DNA from: Homalodisca vitripennis | Taxonomy: Eukaryota; Arthropoda; Insecta; Hemiptera; Cicadellidae | Direction: 5' to 3' | Assembly (NCBI RefSeq): GCF_021130785.1 | Contig: NC_060211.1 | Span: forward strand, 125,561,001-125,625,000 | DNA: 64,000 nucleotides | In this document: positions 1 to 10,229 of the stretch, piece after piece | Numbering within the stretch: the first letter of the stretch is position 1 | Layout: each line of letters opens with the position of its first letter | Program-made: the position numbers and the translations under genes | Notes under the pieces: model-generated | Database searches by the model: none | What the model saw: the letters and a program-made list of their open reading frames with translations, nothing else | What the model was told of the DNA's origin: nothing

Positions 1-1890
1 TAGGTCAGAGGTTTTAATTAAGAGTCTGTATTCGTAGACGCCAAAATCACCTCACAACTCGTTGTTTTATCGTCTTCTTTGGACCGGATCTCACAACTTT
101 GAACACTTTACAACAGATAAACTATACTGAACAAAAAGACGATTTAATATTGTTGAATCTTTCTTAATATCCATCCATTACAAGTGTTTCATTTAAAAAC
201 AGTAAATAAAAAGAAATTTAATTTTTTCACAATATATAAAACAATCTCTATCTTGTGGTTTACACGTTACTTGTGAATTATGCAGACTTTGAGCTCTAAA
301 GAAATCATAGACACTCAAATAGAGATTTTAATTAAAAGAAATTTATTTAATTTTATACCCTAAATCCAAATTAAGAGTTTCTTTAAAAGTTTGTAGGTTA
401 ATGGTTTTTTTAGATTCCATGCAGATGTTGGTTATGAAATTTCTATCCCTTTTTGTTGATAGAACGGGCAAAGTCTCAAAAATATTAAAAATACTTAGTT
501 GCGCATAAAAATTACAACATATTTAATACATAGTTTTTCATAAAATTGATAAAAATATTTTGTAATTGAACTACTTTATAAATTACACATCCTTATTGGT
601 TCTTTTAAATATAAGACAATATGCATGTAATGGAGCTCTCTATGCGAGTTTCCTTGCATATACTGTGATGAGTAGTCTTTGACTTCGGTCCAAAAGTAAT
701 AAACAGTATTTCAAACTATATTGTCTCAGTTGCCAAAGCAAAAGAGTTGTATACCTTATTTTAAAAGAGTATAACTTTATATACTTTTACTTATAACTTT
801 ATATACAAAGACAAAACCTTTTAACTTTAAATTTACCAAAATTTTAAAGCATTCAGCTGTCCAATTGTCACAAAAACCGGTATTTAAAACTACATGGCTT
901 AATAAGAGATCCATAAGAAGTGAAAATGTGAATAGTGTATCACCTGAAATATGTTAATGTTATTAGTCATTAAAGTTATTGCCACTATTCAACAAATAAA
1001 TTATTAATAGAAAACTCGATATTCACGGTAGAGTTTTGTCCAAATTCACAACTTTGATCGCTTAGAGAAGAAACATAAGGCCGTCTCTTGACGGTAACAA
1101 CTTCGATTCTGTTTTAAATTACAAATGAGTAAATCTAATATTTATATTAAAAATGACGTTAGGTAATAATTGGCAAAAAACTAATATCCCACTTTTTCTG
1201 ATTTAAAAAGCTTCCTTCCCATTTAGAAAGTGGTTTCTATCTATCTATCAGGGTTTCTATTTATTAATTTGTAGATTCTTAAACGAAATATTTTTGTCTT
1301 TTATTTAAAATCTATTCTATTGCAATTGTTGCGCTTTATAAACGGTGTCATTAATTAGTAATGCAAGTTAAATATAACAACCGTTTTAAAACGTTTTGAC
1401 ATATAAAATTACTCCTACAATAATATACTATCCATTCAAACATACTTTAATATCATGGAATTATTGTTTGTAAACAATTAGAATTACAATTTAAGAACTA
1501 CTGTGGGACCAAGTAACTATTACACGCATTTCCCATTCTCATTACATATACATGTAATTTTTTATACACTGATTAACCAGTTGCTATTCAATAATTTGAG
1601 TAAATTATTTACACTTGTGTGCAATAAACGCACTCTATTTACTACTCACGAGCACAAGTTTAATAAACTGTCTTATATTTCTTTCAGATTGATGTGTGAT
1701 TTTAAATTCGGCTAAGCTTGCTGAAAGGAGGATTGCTAATAAGGGGTTGCTAGCCATTAGTGATGACTCTACCTCAGCTGGACTCGAAGGAACTGATGTG
1801 GCCTCATGGGTCATATCAAGCCGGATTACTTTGGTTTCAGTTGATCCCTTGTCCGTTACAACGATCTTGATTGATCAAAGAGAATAATGA
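1..1890 (+). repeat. Near-identical segmental repeat, copy 1
   Basis: This stretch matches 24622-26482 almost base for base at first, with only sporadic substitutions over the first 750 bases. It is then somewhat more diverged (small indels around 790-1400) and ends near the 'ttgattgatcaa' motif at 1868-1880. Downstream the two modules diverge sharply. No recognisable gene lies in it apart from the small frame block at its end. The copy may start upstream of the window. Confidence 0.85.
1688..1887 (+). other. Conserved frame block of the modules, copy A (possible relic exon)
   Basis: The block follows a good acceptor-like tract (ttatatttctttcag, ending at 1687). One plus frame is open from 1696 to a stop at 1885-1887 and includes the peptide TDVASWVI. 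The same region is the best conserved part between A, B and C, and the C copy reads in the same frame to a stop about 27 codons after this motif. Copy A has lost one base near 1856 relative to C ('gtccgttac' against 'gtccggttac'), which shifts its last codons. No family is recognised. It could be a relic exon, or an old repeat inserted before the modules duplicated. The minus strand is also partly open (MTHEATSV at the same place). Confidence 0.3.
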
Positions 1891-3195
1891 TCATTATAGC
1901 TTTTTAACTTTCACAGTTCTGTCGAAAATATGTAATTGAACAATTCTAATGACGTTAGTTATTAAATCCCTAGAAAAGTTCTTAAGGTGAATCCATAAAT
2001 CTTCTTTTTCATATAATTTCTTTCGTAACCGGAAAATACGTATAATGTTAAAAATTAAAAAAATGATTAATTACTTGAGTATAATGATGTTTCATATTAC
2101 TAAAAAGTTAAAATACGGGAATGTTATGACGTAGTTACCATATAAAATAAATTACGTTTATAAAAATTTTGTTTATGAGTTGAGAAATAAAACATTTGAA
2201 AATTATACTAAAATTCATATGAAAATAATCTTCATGAAGTAATTTTCAATTCGAACAATGATTGAACACACTTACTACGTTATTAAATATAGTAAAATGT
2301 ATCGATTAATACATTAAATATAATAGACCGCAACAAAAAATACCTCCGTAACTTCCATAAACAATTTATTTGTTGTAAAAAAAGCTACTGCCTTAGTTAT
2401 AGACAGCTTATAGCAGTATAGCCGCAATTGTTGATTTATCGTACGATCTTAGCAGGTCGTAAAGTCATCAACTTGGATATTACTCCTCGAGTGTTTGGAG
2501 ATGCGTATTGTTTGAGTAGAAAACACTCATAACAGCAGAAATTGTCTTTTAAGGACATAATATGCTCCTATGGGTTACTAGGAGATAAATATTCGTGGAG
2601 TATTCACGTTTTTAAGTTTATTAACACGCTTTTATTAGCTTAGTCTGATTAATTTGAAACTTTGCATACGTATCAAGGACCGATGACAATGCAATAATTT
2701 GATCATAATTTTCCATTATCCTTATAAGGACCGCCAGGATTAATACATTCTTTTATAGATCCTCTACGATAGAGCTAGCGCGCGATCTACGCTAACCCAG
2801 CGTTTCAAGTCTCCATTCAATCTGCGCTAACCCAGCGTTTAAGTCTCCATTCGTCTCGGTATTCCTCGGATGTGCTTGACTCTCTTATATAGTAATATTA
2901 TAGTAGTCATCCAGTCTCTACCATTTCCAGTGGTTTCCTTGACAGCCATATCTCTAAGTACACGATCCATGAATGTTCTTTGTTTAGTATACATTACATA
3001 ATACTAATTTGAGTTGTTGCTTTACAGAAACATACATAGTATTTTTATCAGGCAAAGCCTTTAGTGTTTTTTTTTTAACTATTTCCATTTCAAAAATATT
3101 CAAAATTTTTCTTGTATTTTCAATTTTATTTACTATGAATAAACTTGAACAAATACAGTTTAGTTATTTTACACATTACCGAAGATGTATAGCTA
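1891..3195. other. AT-rich module A sequence without recognisable genes
   Basis: Nothing coding is visible. It includes the 'gtgtttggagatgcgtattgtttg' landmark at 2491-2514, which recurs in B (17910) and C (26907). It also holds a pair of imperfect direct repeats at 2789-2818 and 2824-2852 (a 29-30 bp unit containing gctaacccagcgttt). Confidence 0.5.
2789..2852 (+). repeat. Two direct copies of a 29-30 bp unit
   Basis: Both copies contain 'gctaacccagcgttt' followed by 'aagtctccattc', separated by 5 bases. They differ by a single inserted C and one substitution. The local GC content is higher than in the neighbourhood. No coding or regulatory role is evident. Confidence 0.8.
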
Positions 3196-3301
3196 ATAAA
3201 TTAAATAATAAATGTACCAAAATATGGGTGTATTCAATTCTGAACTACAATAACCATTAGTTTTGTTATGTATGTTTATGTTTGAATCTCTAAAAGTACT
3301 C

Positions 3302-3371
3302 GCTCCGCCGGGACTCGAACCCGGATCTCTCACTTGCCGGTTGAATGTGCTACCATTACACCACGGTCCCC
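3302..3371 (-). pseudogene. tRNA-like sequence (tRNA-derived repeat), copy 1
   Basis: On the minus strand this reads as a tRNA-like molecule with an A box (TGGTGTAATGG), a B box (GGTTCGAGTCC) and a T-arm that pairs well. The anticodon loop is CCGGCAA, giving a nominal GGC anticodon but with C instead of the invariant U33. In this copy the last anticodon-stem pair is broken. A short T run follows the 3' end in the transcribed direction. It belongs to a local cluster of related copies, so a repeat of tRNA origin is likelier than a working tRNA gene. Confidence 0.7.
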
Positions 3372-3401
3372 TCACTTTTGTATATCAAAGAAAAAGTGAG
3401 G

Positions 3402-3470
3402 GCTCTGTGGGTGTAATGGTAGCACATTCACCCGGCAAGTGAGAGATCCGGGTTCGAGTCCATGCGGAGC
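3402..3470 (+). pseudogene. tRNA-like sequence, copy 2
   Basis: Same family as 3302-3371 but on the plus strand, head to head with it across a 30-bp spacer. It has an extra G just before the A box and a damaged T-arm (the expected 'gagtcccggcgg' reads 'gagtccatgcgg'). It is followed by 'aagtactttttt', the family's 3' flank with a T run, and by a 180-bp tail shared with the copy-4 region. Confidence 0.7.
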
Positions 3471-3654
3471 AAGTACTTTTTTCGATTCAATGTTTATTGA
3501 AATTAAATAAGGCTATTGACATTTATACTATTTAATGTAAATAAAAGTCATTTGACAGGTATTTGGTCTTCTGATCATATGTTAGTTTGCTTATTTAAAC
3601 GCATATGTGACAGATACGGCCAAATAAAAAATAATTGAATCGGAAAAAGTGAGG

Positions 3655-3724
3655 GCTCTGTGGTGTAATGGTAGCACATTCACCCGGCAAGTGAGAGATC
3701 CGGGTTCGAGTCCCGCGGTGGAGC
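3655..3724 (+). pseudogene. tRNA-like sequence, copy 3
   Basis: Third copy, in direct orientation 253 bp after copy 2. The A and B boxes are intact. The acceptor side is altered ('cccgcggtggagc' instead of 'cccggcggagc'). The tail 'gagtactttttgcgattcaatgtttattgaaatt' leads directly into a (TA)n tract, the arrangement expected for a short retroposon with a simple-repeat tail. Confidence 0.7.
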
Positions 3725-3753
3725 GAGTACTTTTTGCGATTCAATGTTTATTG

Positions 3754-3758
<5 letters not shown>

Positions 3759-3806
<48 letters not shown>
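3759..3806. repeat. (TA)n microsatellite
   Basis: Uninterrupted TA dinucleotides directly after the tail of a tRNA-derived repeat. The same tail-then-TA order is seen in the cluster near 27073-27115. Confidence 0.95.
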
Positions 3807-3810
<4 letters not shown>

Positions 3811-3959
3811 ATATAGCAATTATATGAAAAAATATAAAATAATTTACGATACGAAAAATTCATCTTAGTTAAGGGTGTAACATCTTATAATAGTATAATC
3901 TCAAATAATAATTGTTTTAATACAGCTCAGTAAGAATGATAAATGATATATACTAGCCA

Positions 3960-4270
3960 ACATTACGTTTATGAAATACTTCACATACATAACCCTCAAG
4001 TCCGGCAAAGGTGTCTCAAACAGCCACAGTTCCTTGGTAGCTTAGATGCCAGCCTTCGATTTTTACGACAATAATTAATCTTAAAGTGAACTGCGAAGCT
4101 CCGAGTCTCCAGGGATCAGAGCCGACATGTTAAGTGCAAGCTCGAGGAGTCATATTGAGGCGATGCAGGTTGCTATTTTCCCCCGTTGGTAGCTATTAAT
4201 AGGACAGAACCTTTAATGAGGCACCGATGACAGAAACGCACCAAGCGGGCAAAAACCTGTCCGACCCGAC
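3960..4270. other. GC-richer segment upstream of the helicase fragment, unassigned
   Basis: Base composition is less AT-rich than the surroundings, and there is no long open frame on either strand. It may be the decayed remainder of the element that carried the helicase fragment, but no motif supports this. Confidence 0.3.
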
Positions 4271-4399
4271 ATCCTTGATCTAGACTCGCGATTGTTTGCT
4301 GCTGGACAAGCCTATGTAGCACTTAGTCGAGTAAGATCTTTAGACGGTATTCGGATTGAAAAACTTGATTGCTCTAAGTTAACAGGAAATACCCCATAG
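4271..4399 (+). pseudogene. Fragment of a Pif1-like (Helitron-type) helicase, C-terminal end
   Basis: Plus-frame translation from 4271 to a TAG at 4397-4399 contains GQAYVALSRVRSLDGI. This is the motif VI region of Pif1-family SF1 helicases (QxYVALSRVR), followed by a short, family-like C-terminal tail. Upstream codons stay open for only a few residues before similarity is lost, so only the last 40 or so residues remain. In insects such fragments usually come from Helitron RepHel proteins, which is inference here. A cellular PIF1 retrocopy is the alternative. It ends 95 bp before a large palindrome. Confidence 0.7.
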
Positions 4400-4493
4400 T
4401 GAAGCTTAAAATGAAAATGATGAGATTGGCGGAATGATTCGTAAGAAATACCACATTTCCACAAAAAACTAATTGTTAAATCGAACTAAAAAA

Positions 4494-4987
4494 TGAAAAA
4501 TAAATAATAGTTTAAAAACTAAAAACACGCTTTTATAGCTAACCAAACTAAAAAATAGAAAATAATTTTTAATTGCAAAGAGTTTATATTATGGGAGTAG
4601 AAGGCAAAACAATCATTCATAGTCAATCACCTCAAAATAAAATTATAATAAAATTTAAGTTATTAACAAAATAAATTAATTCAGAGTAAAAAGCGTGGGG
4701 TGCATTTTACTACATTTCATAAGTCTCCTCTCAAAGATAATTACCGATAGAATGATTGTAATATTTAATATATCAAGCACCCCACGCTTTTTACTCTGAA
4801 TTAATTTATTCTGTTAATAACTTAAATTTTATTATAATTTTATTTTGAGGTGATTGACTATGAATGATTGTTTTGCATTCTACTACCATAATATAAACTC
4901 TTTGCAATTAAAAATTATTTTCTATTTTTTAGTTTGGTTAGCTATAAAAGCGTCTTTTTAGTTTTTTTAAACTATTATTTATTTTTG
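4494..4987. repeat. Large inverted repeat (arms about 210 bp, loop 73 bp)
   Basis: Left arm 4494-4703 and right arm 4777-4987 are reverse complements with only a handful of mismatches and one small indel. The inner ends are gcgtggggtgc and gcaccccacgc around a 73-bp loop. No transposase is present. A foldback/MITE-type element or an inverted duplication are both possible. I could not identify a target-site duplication at the outer ends. It lies just downstream of the Pif1-like helicase fragment. Confidence 0.9.
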
Positions 4988-5304
4988 CTTTCCTTTTAGC
5001 AGGAGTAAACTTAGGTCTTTGGAATCACAATTCAAGTTCAAAATTCCTTTCGTTAAAGGTAAGTTCATGTGAGTGACAAGAAGATTTAAAATACTGGTAG
5101 TGTTCTGATTGTCATATTAGACATTGGCACACGTATAATTAAATAATAGGGAATAGGTAACCAAAGGCACAATATGACTACCAAGAACGTTGTCAGTATT
5201 TTTAATTCAGTGTTGAAGCACAAAAATATTAGTATATCTAATTGTTTGAAAGATGTGTCAGATTTTATTGTTTGAGTAGGTACAGGTAGATGACTAGATT
5301 TGTT

Positions 5305-5714
5305 GAGTTAAGTACTACTGAGATACAATTTTCATTGTATTGGTTACAGAGGAGATAAATCATTCATGCAGACAAGGTGTGCTGTAGAGTTAAGTACTAC
5401 TGAGATACAACTTTCATTGTATTGGTTACAGAGGGGATAAATCATTCATGCATACAAGGTGTGCTGTAGAGTTAAGTACTACTGAGATACAACTTTCATT
5501 GTATTGGTTACAGAGGAGATATATCATTCATGCAGACAAGGTGTGCTGTAGAGTTAAGTACTACTGAGATACAACTTTCATTGTATTGGTTACAGAGGAG
5601 ATATATCATTCATGCAGACAAGGTGTGCTGTAGAGTTAAGTACTACTGAGATACAACTTTCATTGTATTGGTTACAGAGGGAATTAATCATTCATGGAGA
5701 CAAGGTGTGCTGTA
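5305..5714 (+). repeat. Tandem repeat, five 82-bp units
   Basis: Units start at 5305, 5387, 5469, 5551 and 5633, each beginning gagttaagtactactgaga and ending aggtgtgctgta(g). Units differ from each other by one to a few bases, and the last is the most diverged. There are no open frames across it and no spacer/repeat alternation. Neither B nor C shows an equivalent array. Confidence 0.95.
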
Positions 5715-7500
5715 GTCCGGAGGATTATTTCAGTAAATTTTGAGATACGATATTGTTCAAATATTTGTTACCTGTTCTGTGCGCACATGATCTTTTCACT
5801 CCACACAGAGCAGTCCGAGTGATCACTTATGGAATGCCTCAATTTGTAACATTGCTTGAGTCATCTCTTGTGTAAATAATATAATCAAAAGTTATATTTA
5901 CAACCAAAGAGCTGTAGTTTAAGAGTTTTGAGTTTTACTTCCTAAGGTAATACTAAACTCCGAACACTTTTACGGTATTATATTTAATCATGTATTTATG
6001 TAAAATGTATAATTTTAAATATATATATATATATATATACACACAAAATAATAAACCTTTTTAACACTTTTTGATGTATTTTTTATTCATCATCGGTGAA
6101 CCTAAAAGTACCTGATGATGAATTCTTAGAATTTGAAATGTACATTATACGAAATATATATAAAACACTTTTCGAGGCTACATCTCTCATTTTAAAGATA
6201 TTATTACAATACATTCAAACGCTTCTTTGTACTCTTTGTAAAGTTTATATTTTTTGAACATTGAAACGTTGAAGTATAAAAAGGTTTAAGATTTTCCTTG
6301 AGTAATCAATAAAAATATTAAAAAACTAGAGCATTGGATGTGTATTATCTATATCTCAAATAATTTTTAGATCAAGTATAAGATTGAATGTAATTTTAAG
6401 GGCTTACTTGAATAATATTTTTCAGTAGATAACATCAAAGTTCTTGCCTTAATAGGTACTTACTGTTGATACATCGCTATTACAATAATTATATATATTC
6501 GTTCTGCTGTAAATAACGGGATATAAAATTAAAACATTCCCCACTCTATTGGGTGTGTATTATAATACATAATTTACAAAGAACCTATATGAGAAAATTA
6601 TTGTTACAAACGGGACACAATCTGGGTATTCATTGTGGCAACAAAGAGTGAAGCCTGAAATTGCTGCGTCAATGCATGCATGAAATAACTTCACAGGACA
6701 GCATAGTTTTGTTTTTTGCTACTCGGAGCGGAATTTTTTCAAGTGCAATGACCAAAGGTTAGTTTAAAACACTGCAGTTTAAATACTTATGAACTATAAA
6801 GCATTCAATAGTGTCAAATACTATCTTTTACCGAATTATATGTATTGCCCTCGTGAGAAAGATAAACTTAAGATGGATAATACAGCTTATAGTATAATTA
6901 TATAAAGGAAAGAGTAATAAACCTTGGCATGCAAACAATTTGGAACTATATCCTGGACCTATATGGGTGGGATATACATCCTGGCATTTACACTTCGGGA
7001 TACCTAACCATTTTTAGACAGATATTCCATTAGTAATGTGAGAATTTTCAATGAATACACAGTGAATGGCCTATGGGTCATACGCATTATCCATATAAAG
7101 GTATAGTCTGTTGACTCAAAAACTAACTTGTTGACTTAAAAATTTGATACATCAAAATGATTAAAGAGAATTCTCTGAATTCGGTACCTCTTAAGTGTTA
7201 TATTACGTAAGGAAATATTATTTGTATACCAATGAAAAACACATCTTGTGCTCGTAGAGTTTGTCCTACCTTCAGTGTTATGCAAACTGCTAAACAATCC
7301 TAATAAACAAGTATTAACAAATTAAATTAATTTATTTAGGATTAAACATAACTTGGAGATTACATTTTAAAATTTCTCTCGACGTGCCTTATAGTCCCAT
7401 AGCTTCGTATTATCCCATATTATCTCGTATTTTAAACTATGATTCATTATTAATTTTAATATAACACACCCTGAAAATACTAAAATGTATCGTAAACTTT
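5715..7500. other. AT-rich module sequence without genes
   Basis: It contains the module landmark 6590-7070, which matches C 28915-29390 and in part B 18610-18790 around 'cttggcatgcaaacaattt'. A (TA)n tract lies at 6021-6040. A 40-bp motif at 6048-6088 (aataataaacctttttaac and onward) recurs at 61002-61041. No reading frame of interest is seen. Confidence 0.5.
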
Positions 7501-7503
7501 GTT

Positions 7504-8353
7504 GTTTGCTTGTTATCTTTATATACGAGGGCAAGGGTAAAACTCGTATCAAAAGGCAAAGCTCTCACTCAATCAGTCACTAACTCACTTACCCACACAC
7601 TCACTTCCTGACTCACTGGCTCACTCATCCCTAACAGAATGTTGAAATTTGGCACGGTTATGCTTCTTCTGGACCTAAATAGAAAAACTGAAAAGAATTC
7701 CACGAAGATCAAAAATTTATTGAAAGTTGAAATGTGGGGTTTCAAATCCAAAGAAGAACTATTTGTTTTTCAACATTTCGTTGTCCAAAAGATAAAATTT
7801 GAAACACACGTATTTTTTACTTTCACCGGATAAAAAACACAATTTTCATGAAGATCTACCGCCAATCACACATATGGGATAAAAAGGGTTACACGGTTAT
7901 AAGTAAACTTGGCTTATGCACTTAACAGACAAATAAAATATTTTCATTAATATGAACCACCTATAGAGGTTCAAATGGGGTTGCAATCCCTAAGAGAATT
8001 ATATTTTTTTTACATTTATAAATGATTTAGAAAAATGAAATTATTCACACATGTGCCTCAGTTTCTCAAAAGAGACAAGAACAGATTTTTCATGAATATA
8101 AACTATTCATAGGGGTAATTGAACTAGAGTTTCAAGCCCTAGAAGAACTATATCATTATCTGACTTCAGGCACTCAAACATTGGTCTAACTTAAAGTCCA
8201 ATTATTATGAAATTGATCGGCAGAATAGAATATATTCCAGTGATCGCACCTTATTTTAAAAGTGTTTATTAAGCTATTTATAAATTACATGCGTATAACG
8301 TTCCTGCTATTCAATAGGAAAACACGTGCAAAGCCGTGGGTTACTGCTAGTTT
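7504..8353. mobile_element. Dispersed non-autonomous repeat, about 850 bp
   Basis: The segment starts with a 'tatacgagggcaagggtaaaa' type sequence and a run of cactcactga-like words (7564-7628). It then has 'gaatgttgaaatttggcac' and repeated 'ttgaaa...ggggtt.caa.ccc.aagaagaact' phrases at 7725-7765, 7970-8005 and 8118-8150. It ends 'acacgtgcaaagccgtgggttactgctagt'. These phrases are typical of abundant degenerate repeats in insect genomes, which is recall rather than a search. It is absent from the equivalent part of modules B and C. The short open frames in it are likely accidental. Confidence 0.45.
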
Positions 8354-9760
8354 TCTAATATAACACTCTAATAATAAAAATGCCATTGTGATATATGTTG
8401 ATGAGTCTATTGCCTATATTTCTATCAATAACGTCATTATCAATAATTTTTTAAAAGGAAGAAGCCAATACCATTTTCTACCTTGTTATGCCCACTCTCA
8501 CTGGTCTATACAAAGATCTTAACAAACAGAGGAGGAGGATAGAGGGACAGTACAAGGAGCAGACAAAATGGACCAAATCAGCAGACAGGATTTGTATGTG
8601 AGCCATCTAGATCTCAGATACAATTGAGACGGTTTTTACTACAGGTCTATATTTCACATACTAATATTACCACCTTCACAGTCGTACACGATTTCTCTCC
8701 TTTATCGTGCAGTTTGTGTTTATGATAGGTTTTGTAATTAAGAAATCATTATCAGCAAATATAAGTCATAATTAGAAAAGTGTTAAAATTTTGATCCTGT
8801 TATATTGTACCAATAAAATATTTTATAAGTTTGATAAGTTCGTAGTACGGCTATTTTCATAAAATCTACAACTCATTCAGTATCCATTTTTACCCGTTTT
8901 TTAGATGAAAAAATGTGTAATGTATTCAAACATGGAAAAAGTTCATTAGTTCATTACTCAAATATACGCCACCACTCTTCGTGTAACTGGCTTCGAATAT
9001 GGCTGCATGCAAAGTTTAGAGTCTACATTGTACTCTGTTTATCAGTTGATTTAATCTGTGATTTTCTCGTTGCATCAGGATTACATCACAAGACCAATGT
9101 AAATATGCTGAAAGGAGTGACATGCACCGGCAGCGAATTTAGTAGTGCTTATAAATAAATGGATTTTCTTAGAAAATGTCTATAGTCTGTAGGTCAATTC
9201 ATTCTTGAAATTTCGTGCGGTGAGATTATTACTCAATTAGGTTGTGAGAATAGTACCTGTAGCAAGAGATGTTCCAAATGGATTAATAATCTATGATTAA
9301 TAAAATGGATCAGGATTATAATTAACATAAGATAAATGCACGAACCAATATTGTGTGGTACGGTAGATAGACAATTACAAACCTTGCTTCATCACTAAGC
9401 ATCACTCTTAGAGATTTAAATTAATAAGTAAATTGAAAAATTCAGTTTTATAAGTATTATATTTGTAAAAGAAATAGCAAGTAAGAGAAAACATCCAGAT
9501 TACTTTGTTCAGGTACAGGAATGAGATAGTTACCTTAAAATTGTAACTTAAGTGATCATGTTACTTTAAAATAAATTCTTTCTATGGATAGGCATTAAGT
9601 AGGCGACAAACGAACGATCCCGAATTCGGAAAACAAGCAAGTACAGTGAGAGGGAGTTGTTCTAAGAGGCGGGCAGAGGTGTCTTCTAGTATGAACAATT
9701 GTGAATGTTTTTCATAAACTATTTCACGAGAATCGACTAAAAAAATATGTTTGTTTATAA
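8354..9760. other. Intergenic sequence, nothing recognised
   Basis: No supported gene. Short frames such as 8913-9158 show no motif. A block at 9600-9700 is loosely similar to 20430-20560 in module B. Confidence 0.4.
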
Positions 9761-9769
9761 TCACTGTAC

Positions 9770-10000
9770 CTCTTCCCAGAAGCTTCTGTTACCCATATTT
9801 TAATTCCTCTCAGAATAAATCTCTGCTACGAGTGTGATAGTGCTCTAACTTATTTGTGAACTCGTTTTACAAAAGCACAGCTCTGTGTTGACGACCATAA
9901 GAGAACTTCACTATGATATCTCTATACGATCTGTTGCTTCGTGTGAACAAATGTTAATATTTCAGTATCAACTCGTATTATTTAATTGAAATCGCAGCAA
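9770..10000 (+). repeat. Module block shared by A and B ('gcttctgttac' block), copy A
   Basis: It matches 20585-20810 through agcttctgtta.ccatattttaa, then ctctcag.a.aaat.tctgct.cgagtgtgat, and then a region around cacagctctg. The stretch before the shared 'ctctcag' resembles a splice acceptor in both copies, but the downstream frames carry stops. It may be a non-coding exon relic. Confidence 0.5.
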
Positions 10001-10229
10001 AACCTTTGTTGAAGTATATGCCCTGAGAAAATATAACATTATTTTATACTGAAACACGAATTATTTTGATGAAATATACAGTATTATTTGAATTTTGTAA
10101 CAATAATAAAAATATAAACGCTAAAGCAAAAATTGTTAAAGTAGGTACTAGAGCAGTTGGAAAAAAACAATCAAGTGATTCAATAAAAAGAGAAAACTGT
10201 TGAGAAAGCGGATACATACCCTTCACCAA

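Larger units (their letters stand above)
3240..3806. mobile_element. Cluster of tRNA-derived SINE-like units
   Basis: Three tRNA-like heads (one minus, two plus) share the same head flank (aaaaagtgag) and the same tail (agtacttttt.cgattcaatgtttattgaaatt). The 253-bp spacing of the plus copies, the common tail and the TA-repeat end support a composite SINE-like repeat. A second cluster with the same intervening sequence lies at 27120-27384. The Pol III A and B boxes are intact in copy 3. Confidence 0.6.

Noticed and set aside
3302..3724. Functional tRNA genes
   Set aside because: C33 in the anticodon loop, damaged stems, and clustered copies with shared flanks fit a tRNA-derived repeat.
3960..4270. 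Ribosomal RNA or snRNA fragment
   Set aside because: The GC-richer sequence looked RNA-like at first, but I could not place any conserved rRNA or snRNA segment in it.
5305..5714. CRISPR-like array
   Set aside because: Units are contiguous 82-bp tandem repeats without variable spacers, in a eukaryotic context.
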